64,000 bases of DNA from Oceanicola sp. 502str15 (GTDB lineage Bacteria; Pseudomonadota; Alphaproteobacteria; Rhodobacterales; Rhodobacteraceae). The position numbers were made by a program, and so were the translations under genes. Position 1 is the stretch's first letter, and each line of letters begins with the position of its first letter. The stretch lies in assembly GCF_024105635.1 (NCBI RefSeq), contig NZ_WYDQ01000001.1, forward strand, positions 3,844,501 through 3,908,500. Direction: 5' to 3'. Under the pieces are notes generated by a model. It worked only from the letters and a program-made list of their open reading frames with translations. It was not told the origin of the DNA and did no database searches. Positions 58,623-64,000 of the stretch are shown here, piece after piece.

Positions 58623-59675
58623 ATGCAAAGCCGCCCCCTCCGCTCCTACTTCATATGGCCGGTGATCGTGACCGTGCTGGGCCTTGCGCTCTCGGCCTGG
58701 CTCGGCTGGCACAACACCGGCACACTGGGCGGCGTGTTCAACTTCCTGATCCTCGGCGCGATCCTCGCTGCGCTCGAAATCGCGCTGTCTTTCGACAATG
58801 CCGTGGTCAACGCCAACCGCCTTGTCACGATGTCCGAGATCTGGCGGCGGCGCTTCCTTACATGGGGCATCCTCATCGCCGTCTTCGGCATGCGCATCGT
58901 CTTCCCGCTCGCCGTGGTCTGCACCGCCGCCTGGATTGGGCCCATCGAGGCGCTGAACCTCGCCATCTCCCACCCCGACGAATACGCCCACATCATCGAA
59001 GAGGCGCACCTGTCGATCTCGGCCTTCGGCGGCACCTTCCTGATGATGGTCGCGCTGACCTATTTCATCGACGAGGGCAAAGACGTGCACTGGATCCAGT
59101 GGCTCGAACGTCGCCTGTCCGATTACGGCGCGATCCGCGGCTTCGAAACCGCGCTGGTGCTGCTGGTGGTCGTCGGCTTCGCCTTCTGCCTGCCCTCCGG
59201 GGTGAGGGCCGATTTCGTCTTCGGCGCACTCTTCGGGCTGCTGGTGTTCTCGGCGGTCGATGTGCTCGGCCACATCCTCGACAGCGAGCAGGCCTCAACC
59301 GCCAAGGTCGCCGCGCAGGGTGGACTCGGCGCCTTCCTCTATCTCGAAGTGATCGACGCCAGCTTTTCCTTCGACGGCGTCATCGGCGCCTTCGCCCTCA
59401 CCACCAACCTCTTCCTCATCGCCATCGGCCTCGGCATCGGCGCAATGTACGTTCGCTCGCTCACCATCATGATCGTCGAAAAGCAGACGCTCGCCCATTT
59501 CCGCTACCTCGAGCACGGCGCCTTCTATTCGGTGTTCTTCCTCTCCCTCGCGCTCTTCGCGCAATCGGTGGTGCGGGTGCCCGAGCCGGTCACGGGGCTT
59601 CTCGGTGTCGTGCTGATCGGCTTGGCGGTGATCAGCTCGCGGCGCTACAAGAGGGCCGAGGGAGGGCAGTCATGA
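58623..59675 (+). CDS. TerC-type DUF475 integral membrane protein
   Basis: The 350-aa protein has about nine hydrophobic helices and two TerC-like acidic motifs: LEIALSFDNAVVNANRL (about 51-67) and LEVIDASFSFDGVIGAFALT (about 242-261), where buried Asp/Asn residues may bind a metal ion. Family members are implicated in manganese or other metal export, with no proven role for DUF475. Its place between an RraA-like aldolase (metal-dependent) and a flavoenzyme is unusual. AAAGGA lies close before the ATG, and the stop overlaps a micro-ORF (ATGA). Confidence 0.85.
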   Translation: MQSRPLRSYFIWPVIVTVLGLALSAWLGWHNTGTLGGVFNFLILGAILAALEIALSFDNAVVNANRLVTMSEIWRRRFLTWGILIAVFGMRIVFPLAVVCTAAWIGPIEALNLAISHPDEYAHIIEEAHLSISAFGGTFLMMVALTYFIDEGKDVHWIQWLERRLSDYGAIRGFETALVLLVVVGFAFCLPSGVRADFVFGALFGLLVFSAVDVLGHILDSEQASTAKVAAQGGLGAFLYLEVIDASFSFDGVIGAFALTTNLFLIAIGLGIGAMYVRSLTIMIVEKQTLAHFRYLEHGAFYSVFFLSLALFAQSVVRVPEPVTGLLGVVLIGLAVISSRRYKRAEGGQS

Positions 59676-59704
59676 CCACGGGAAACGGAGCAAGCTGCCG
59701 ATGA
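59672..59704 (+). CDS. 10-codon micro-ORF linking the TerC and hydroxyacid oxidase genes
   Basis: Reads MTTGNGASCR. Its ATG overlaps the upstream stop (ATGA) and its stop overlaps the downstream ATG (ATGA). GGAGG lies 6 bases before its start, whereas the downstream gene has only GGAG at a long spacing. It probably acts by translational coupling and not as a peptide. It could also be chance. Confidence 0.45.
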   Translation: MTTGNGASCR

Positions 59705-60882
59705 TCGGGCGGGGCAGGGCGCTCGCCCGCGTCTACGCGCTCGAGGATTTCGAGCCACTGGCCCGCCGCCACCTGCCCGCGCCGATTTTCGGCTACGTCG
59801 CAGGCGCCGCCGAAACCAACGCCTCGCTCACCGACAACCGCGCCGCCTTCGCCGAGATCGGCCTGCTGCCCCGCGTCGGCGTCGATGTCTCCACCCGCAA
59901 CCTCTCCACCCGCGTTATGGGGCTGGACTATGCCATGCCCTTCGGCATCGCCCCCATGGGCGTCTCGGCCCTCACCGCCTACCGCGGCGACCTCGTGCTC
60001 GCCCGCGCCGCGCAGGCCGCTCGCATCCCCATGATCGTCAGCGCCGCCTCGCTGATCCGCCTCGAAGAGATCACTGCAGAAGCCCCCGATGTCTGGTATC
60101 AGGCCTATTTTCCGCAGCACCTCACCGACATCGCCGCCCTGCTCGAACGGGTTGCAAAGGCAGGGGTCGAAACCCTCGTCATCACACTCGACAGCGCCGT
60201 TGTGCCCAGCCGCGAAAACAACCTGCGCTCCGGCTACCGCACCCCCATCCGCCCCAATCTCGCCCTCCTCTGGCAGGGCCTGACCCACCCGCGCTGGGCG
60301 CTCGGCACCTTCCTGCGCACCTATGCGCAGCACGGCGCCCCGCATTTTGAGAACGCGACGGCGGGGCGCGGTGCCCCGCTGCTTTCGCGGCAGGCGGTGC
60401 GGGATTTCTCGGGACGGGAGTTCCTGAACTGGGATCTGCTCACTGAGGTCCGCAAACTCTGGAAAGGCCGCCTCGTTCTGAAAGGCATCCTCCACCCCGA
60501 TGATGTCGCCCTCGCCTGGGCGCTCGGTGCCGAGGGCGTGATCCTCTCCAACCACGGCGGCCGCCAGCTCGATGGCGCAGTGGCCCCCCTCCGTGTGCTC
60601 ACCGCCGTCCTGGAACGGGCGGGCGATATGGCGGTGATGATCGACGGCGGCATCCTTCGCGGCACCGATATCCTGAAGGCTATGGCGCTCGGTGCCGGAT
60701 TCACCTTCATCGGCCGCCCGATGAATTACGCCGCCGCCGTGGCCGGCCAGGCCGGCATGGCCCATGCCATCGACCTCCTGCGTGTGCAGCTTCGCGCCGA
60801 CCTCGGAATGCTGGGCGTTCTGGGCCTCGAAGGCCTCTCCCCAGACCTCCTTGCACTGGAACGCTTCACCCCCGCCCGCTGA
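59701..60882 (+). CDS. FMN-dependent alpha-hydroxyacid oxidase/dehydrogenase (LldD family)
   Basis: Oxidises L-lactate, glycolate, mandelate or similar 2-hydroxyacids to 2-ketoacids. The 393-aa FMN barrel has FGYVAGAAETNASLTDNR, FGIAPMGVSAL, WYQAYFPQ, TLDSAVVPSREN, the FMN-contact lysine in LVLKGILHPDDV, catalytic His/Arg in LSNHGGRQLDG, and DGGILRGTDILKAMALGAGF. The extra membrane-association segment (about 185-225) is present, so electrons may go to quinone. The substrate is not decided by sequence. No GTG or TTG start lies in frame just upstream. Confidence 0.9.
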   Translation: MIGRGRALARVYALEDFEPLARRHLPAPIFGYVAGAAETNASLTDNRAAFAEIGLLPRVGVDVSTRNLSTRVMGLDYAMPFGIAPMGVSALTAYRGDLVLARAAQAARIPMIVSAASLIRLEEITAEAPDVWYQAYFPQHLTDIAALLERVAKAGVETLVITLDSAVVPSRENNLRSGYRTPIRPNLALLWQGLTHPRWALGTFLRTYAQHGAPHFENATAGRGAPLLSRQAVRDFSGREFLNWDLLTEVRKLWKGRLVLKGILHPDDVALAWALGAEGVILSNHGGRQLDGAVAPLRVLTAVLERAGDMAVMIDGGILRGTDILKAMALGAGFTFIGRPMNYAAAVAGQAGMAHAIDLLRVQLRADLGMLGVLGLEGLSPDLLALERFTPAR

Positions 60883-61009
60883 CCCGGATCAGCAATTCCG
60901 CATAGCCCCGTCTTCCAAACAGATCACCGCTGCCAAGCTCCGCCGTATCGAGTGAACCTTTGGGGCACGTCATGCAGCAGGTGCAGATCGGGCCGAACCT
61001 CCCGCGCCT

Positions 61010-61858
61010 TCAAAAATCCAGCCCGAGGTCCAGCACCTTGGCCGAATGGGTCAGCGCGCCGGACGAAATGTAATCCACCCCCGTCGCCGCGACCTCCGCG
61101 ATCCGCTCGAGCCGCATGTTGCCCGAGGCTTCCAGCACCACGCGCCCCGCGGCCATCTCTACAGCCTGCGCAAGCTCCTCTGTGTTCATGTTGTCCAGCA
61201 GCACCACGGCGGCACCGCCTTCGTCGAGCACTTCAGCGAGTTGCTCCAGCCGGTCCACCTCGATCTCGCAGCGCATCATATGCGAGGCCCGTGCCTTCAC
61301 CGCCTGAAGCACCGGGCGGATGCCCCCGGCGGCGGCGATATGGTTGTCTTTGATCAGGATCGCGTCCGACAGGCTGAAGCGGTGGTTGAAGCCACCGCCG
61401 TGCAGCACGGCCTGTTTTTCGACAAGGCGAAGCCCCGGGGTGGTCTTGCGGGTGCAGGTCACGCGGGTTTTCGTGCCCTGCGTCTGTGCCACGAAGGCGG
61501 CGGTCAGCGTGGCGATCCCCGACATCCGCCCGGCGAAGTTGAGCGCCACCCGTTCGCCCGAGAGGATCGAGGCGGCGTCGCCGGTCACTTCCATCAGCAG
61601 GTCGCCCGGTGCGATGGCATCGCCATCCGCCTTGAGCGCGGTGATCTTCAGCGTGGGGTCGACCAGCCGGAAGGCCAGCGCGGCAATTTGCAGCCCCGAG
61701 ACAACCCCGGCCTCGCGGGCGTTGAGCCGCGCGGCATAGACCGTGCCGGGCGGGATGACGGTGCGAGTGGTGATGTCGCCGTAGGTGCCGAGATCTTCCA
61801 TCAGGGCGGCGCGGACCAGCGGTTCGAGGATCAGATCGGGCAGGGGGCTTTGGGTCAT
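61010..61858 (-). CDS. nadC: Nicotinate-nucleotide pyrophosphorylase (carboxylating) NadC
   Basis: NadC joins quinolinate and PRPP to nicotinate mononucleotide with loss of CO2. The 282-aa protein shows LEPLVRAALMEDLGTYGDIT, TCTRKTTPGLRLVEKQAVLHGGG split by short changes, the catalytic RKT/EK/H cluster, LIKDNHI and VVLLDNMNTEEL, VLEASGNM and DYISSGALTHS. The start at 61858 overlaps the nadB stop (ATGA); upstream in-frame sequence belongs to nadB. It ends the nadA-nadB-nadC operon. Confidence 0.97.
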   Translation of the reverse strand: MTQSPLPDLILEPLVRAALMEDLGTYGDITTRTVIPPGTVYAARLNAREAGVVSGLQIAALAFRLVDPTLKITALKADGDAIAPGDLLMEVTGDAASILSGERVALNFAGRMSGIATLTAAFVAQTQGTKTRVTCTRKTTPGLRLVEKQAVLHGGGFNHRFSLSDAILIKDNHIAAAGGIRPVLQAVKARASHMMRCEIEVDRLEQLAEVLDEGGAAVVLLDNMNTEELAQAVEMAAGRVVLEASGNMRLERIAEVAATGVDYISSGALTHSAKVLDLGLDF

Positions 61859-63432
61859 GCAGGTTCCTCTCTGGTCGTGGCGGCAGCGCGGATGACGAGG
61901 CCTTCGGCGAGCGTCATGCGGGAGCGTTGGCCCGTTTCGCCCACAGCCTCCGGATAGTCCGAGCGGAAATGCGCGCCCCGGCTTTCGCGGCGTGCCAGCG
62001 CGGCGGCGGCAATCAGCGTGGCGGTGGCCGTCATGTTGGCCAGCGCCTCGCACCCGGGCTGCGCGGCTTCGATGCGGGCGATGCTGGCGAGCGTCCGGGT
62101 GAGGCCCTCGGCGGTGCGGATCACGCCGGCCCCGTCTGTCATGGCTTGCCGAAGCTCTGCCACCAGCGTCGCATCGGGCGGCTCTGTCGGGGCAAGTTGG
62201 GGCAGGCGGACTTCCTGCGCCGGCGCCGGGGCCGGAAGGGCGGCGTCGATGGCCTGTGCACAGCGGCGACCATAGACCAGCGCCTCCAGCAACCCGTTCG
62301 AGGCCAGCCGGTTTGCGCCGTGCAGCCCGGTCGAGGCCACCTCGCCGCAGGCCCAGAGGCCGGGCAGGCTGCTTTGGCCGGAGCCATCGGTGGCGACCCC
62401 GCCCATGTGGTAATGCGCGGCGGCAGCCACCGGGATGGGCTGCGTCACCGGGTCGAGTCCGGCCTTCTGGCAGGCGGCGGCCACGGCAGGGAAATCGGTG
62501 AGGATCGCCGCGCCAATCGCGGCGCGGGTGTCGAGCGCGGGGGCCAATCCGGCCTGCGTTTGGGCATAGACGGCGCGGGCCACGATGTCGCGCGGGGCAA
62601 GTTCGGCGTCGGGGTGTGCGTCCAGCATGAAGCGTGTGCCGTGCCGATTGATCAGCACTGCCCCGTCGCCGCGCAGCGCCTCAGTTGCCAGTGGGGCCGG
62701 GTCGATGCCGCAGGCGATGGCCGTGGGATGAAACTGCACGAACTCGGCATCCGCAATCTGCGCCCCGGCGCGGGCCGCCATGCCGATGACCTGCCCGCGA
62801 ATGCGCGGCGGGTTGGTGGTGAGCGCATAGAGCCCGCCCGAGCCGCCGCCCGCTAGAAGCACCGCCGCCCCGCGCAGCACGACACTTGCGCTGAGCCCCG
62901 CGTTGCAGCGGGCCACGGCGACGCCGGTGACGCGCCCTTCGGATACTTCGAGCGCCGTGGCCATGACCCCTTCGAGCACCTGCACATGCGCTGCCTCGCG
63001 CAACTGAGCGGTGAGGGCGCGCATGATCTCGGCCCCGGCCTGATCGCCGCGCACCCGGACGACGCGGGCAAAACTATGCGCTGCTTCGCGCGACATCACG
63101 TAGGAGCCGTCTTCGGTGCGGTCAAAGGGTGTGCCCAGCCCGGTCAGATCGAGGATATGGTCGCGCGCCTCCTTGGTGACGGCCTCTGCCACGCCCGCAT
63201 CGACCGTGCCTGCGCCCGCGCTCACGGTATCGCGCGCATGGGCTTCGGCGCTGTCCGCCGGGTCCATCGCCGCCGCCACGCCGCCCTGCGCCCATGCCGA
63301 GGAGGCGCCGGTGCCGAGCGGTTCGGGCGAGATCACCAGCACCGGACGCGGGGCCAGCTTCAGCGCGGCATATTGCGCCGCCAGCCCCGCTCCGACGATG
63401 ATGACGCGGGACGTTTCGATTGGGGCGCTCAC
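61855..63432 (-). CDS. nadB: L-aspartate oxidase NadB
   Basis: NadB oxidises L-aspartate to iminoaspartate for quinolinate synthesis. The 525-aa flavoprotein has the FAD-binding VIIVGAGLAAQYAALKLA, LGTGASSAWAQGGVAAAM, the substrate loop HSFARVVRVRGDQAGAE, VQFHPTAIACGIDPAPLATE, YHMGGVATDGSGQSSLPGLW and ACGEVASTGLHGANRLASNG, then a helical C-terminus with ESRGAHFRSDYPE. It begins with GTG at 63432, one base after the nadA stop. Confidence 0.97.
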   Translation of the reverse strand: MSAPIETSRVIIVGAGLAAQYAALKLAPRPVLVISPEPLGTGASSAWAQGGVAAAMDPADSAEAHARDTVSAGAGTVDAGVAEAVTKEARDHILDLTGLGTPFDRTEDGSYVMSREAAHSFARVVRVRGDQAGAEIMRALTAQLREAAHVQVLEGVMATALEVSEGRVTGVAVARCNAGLSASVVLRGAAVLLAGGGSGGLYALTTNPPRIRGQVIGMAARAGAQIADAEFVQFHPTAIACGIDPAPLATEALRGDGAVLINRHGTRFMLDAHPDAELAPRDIVARAVYAQTQAGLAPALDTRAAIGAAILTDFPAVAAACQKAGLDPVTQPIPVAAAAHYHMGGVATDGSGQSSLPGLWACGEVASTGLHGANRLASNGLLEALVYGRRCAQAIDAALPAPAPAQEVRLPQLAPTEPPDATLVAELRQAMTDGAGVIRTAEGLTRTLASIARIEAAQPGCEALANMTATATLIAAAALARRESRGAHFRSDYPEAVGETGQRSRMTLAEGLVIRAAATTREEPA

Positions 63433-63433
63433 C

Positions 63434-64000
63434 TCAACCGGCCAGCCGGGCGGAGAGGTCGATCATCCGTTGCACGGCCACCCGCGCCCTGGCGGCCACG
63501 GCCTCGTCGACCTCCACCGCGCCCTCCATGCTGTGCAGCGACCAGAGCACCTTCTCGAGCGTGATCTTCTTCATGTAGGGGCACATGTTGCAAGGGCCGA
63601 CGAAATCGACCTCGGGCAGCGCGTCGGAGATGTTCGAGGCCATCGAGCATTCTGTCACCAGCATGGCCTTGCCGGGGCGCTCGCGGGTGACATAGTCGAT
63701 TATGCCGCTGGTCGAGCCGGAGAAATCCGCCTCGGCCACCACGTCGGGCGGGCATTCGGGGTGGGCGATGATGCGGGTGTCGGGGCTGTAGCTGCGGAAA
63801 TCGCGCAGGTCCTGCGCCGTGAAGCGCTCATGCACGATGCAGGCCCCGTCCCACCAGACGACCCGTTTTTGCGGCACCTGCTTCGCCACGTTTTGCGCGA
63901 GGTATTTGTCGGGCGTCATGATTACCGTATCGCTCTCCTGCGCCGCCACGATCTGCGCAGCGTTGGAGGAGGTGCAGCAGATATCGGAGGCCGCCTTCAC
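63434..64000 (-). CDS. nadA: Quinolinate synthase NadA (5' part outside window)
   Basis: NadA condenses iminoaspartate and dihydroxyacetone phosphate to quinolinate using a [4Fe-4S] cluster. The visible 188-aa C-terminal part contains all three cluster cysteine regions: CTSSNAAQIV, HPECPPDVV and GPCNMCPYMKKITLEK. Other family motifs include PDKYLAQNVAKQ, CIVHERFTAQDL and GSTSGIIDYV. The N-terminal part runs off the right edge. It heads nadABC on the minus strand. Confidence 0.96.
   Translation of the reverse strand: MKAASDICCTSSNAAQIVAAQESDTVIMTPDKYLAQNVAKQVPQKRVVWWDGACIVHERFTAQDLRDFRSYSPDTRIIAHPECPPDVVAEADFSGSTSGIIDYVTRERPGKAMLVTECSMASNISDALPEVDFVGPCNMCPYMKKITLEKVLWSLHSMEGAVEVDEAVAARARVAVQRMIDLSARLAG

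Noticed and set aside
1..64000. tRNA, rRNA, CRISPR, prophage or insertion-sequence features
   Set aside because: I looked for tRNA-like cloverleafs, transposase motifs, terminal inverted repeats and regularly spaced repeats and saw none. A dedicated search could still find a small RNA.

Overview
The window looks like a chromosomal segment of a motile, high-GC alphaproteobacterium of the Rhodobacteraceae (Roseobacter group). The evidence is the fliL/fliF/fliN/fliP next to flgI-flgL-flgK-flgE-motB gene order, CtrA-like sites in front of flagellar genes, the number of TRAP transporters, and the protein sequences themselves. I see no rRNA, tRNA, CRISPR array, prophage or insertion sequence. Apart from the two edge genes (fliL and nadA, cut by the window) and one gene remnant near 45.6 kb, all genes look intact. 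Many are tightly packed, with ATGA-type stop/start overlaps.

Layout. (1) 0-9.9 kb, flagellum: fliL on the minus strand diverges from fliF-fliH-fliN-fliP on the plus strand. A convergent minus-strand block motB-flgE-flgK-flgL-flgI follows. (2) 9.9-14.3 kb, housekeeping: phosphohexomutase, asd, and a MuiA-like DUF4139 protein, with two clear stem-loop terminators. (3) 14.4-18.0 kb, a small minus-strand operon: Gfo/Idh oxidoreductase, DehR/YihU-like beta-hydroxyacid dehydrogenase, SDR, DMT transporter. (4) 18.0-33.7 kb, sugar-acid catabolism: TRAP transporter 1 with its GntR regulator, an enolase-superfamily dehydratase, a phytanoyl-CoA-dioxygenase-like oxygenase, UxaA, a FAH-family hydrolase, LysR, SDR, an L-threonate-dehydrogenase-like enzyme, a split transketolase and a Rossmann/SAF oxidoreductase. 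(5) 33.7-44.5 kb, xyloside-type oligosaccharide use: LacI regulator, CUT1 ABC importer, sugar isomerase/epimerase, Gfo/Idh, YghZ-type aldo/keto reductase, GH43 beta-xylosidase, cytoplasmic beta-propeller. (6) 45.7-52.2 kb, malonate use: MatB, MatA, TRAP transporter 2, GntR. (7) 52.2-60.9 kb, a probable unsaturated-uronate (alginate/pectin monomer) locus: TRAP transporter 3, GntR, KdgF, a DehR-like reductase, RraA-like aldolase, TerC/DUF475 membrane protein, a 10-codon micro-ORF and an alpha-hydroxyacid oxidase. (8) 61.0-64.0 kb, NAD synthesis: nadA-nadB-nadC.

The accessory loci share a design. Each has one importer, one regulator and a set of cytoplasmic oxidoreductases. In all three TRAP operons and in the ABC operon, a strong GC-rich stem-loop lies just after the stop codon of the solute-binding protein gene and before the first membrane-subunit gene. 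Each GntR regulator has its own palindromic operator family nearby (TGGTATACCA, TTGTATACAA, TGGTATACTA types), and the LacI regulator has two TGTAAWCGWTTACA operators.

Most notable: the KdgF/DehR-type TRAP locus with no polysaccharide lyase in the window; two reductases with a GRT loop in place of the usual SGG loop; an oxygenase inside a sugar-acid operon; a fliP that seems to need a CTG start; and a fully overlapped 10-codon micro-ORF. Substrate assignments are inferences from sequence and context.
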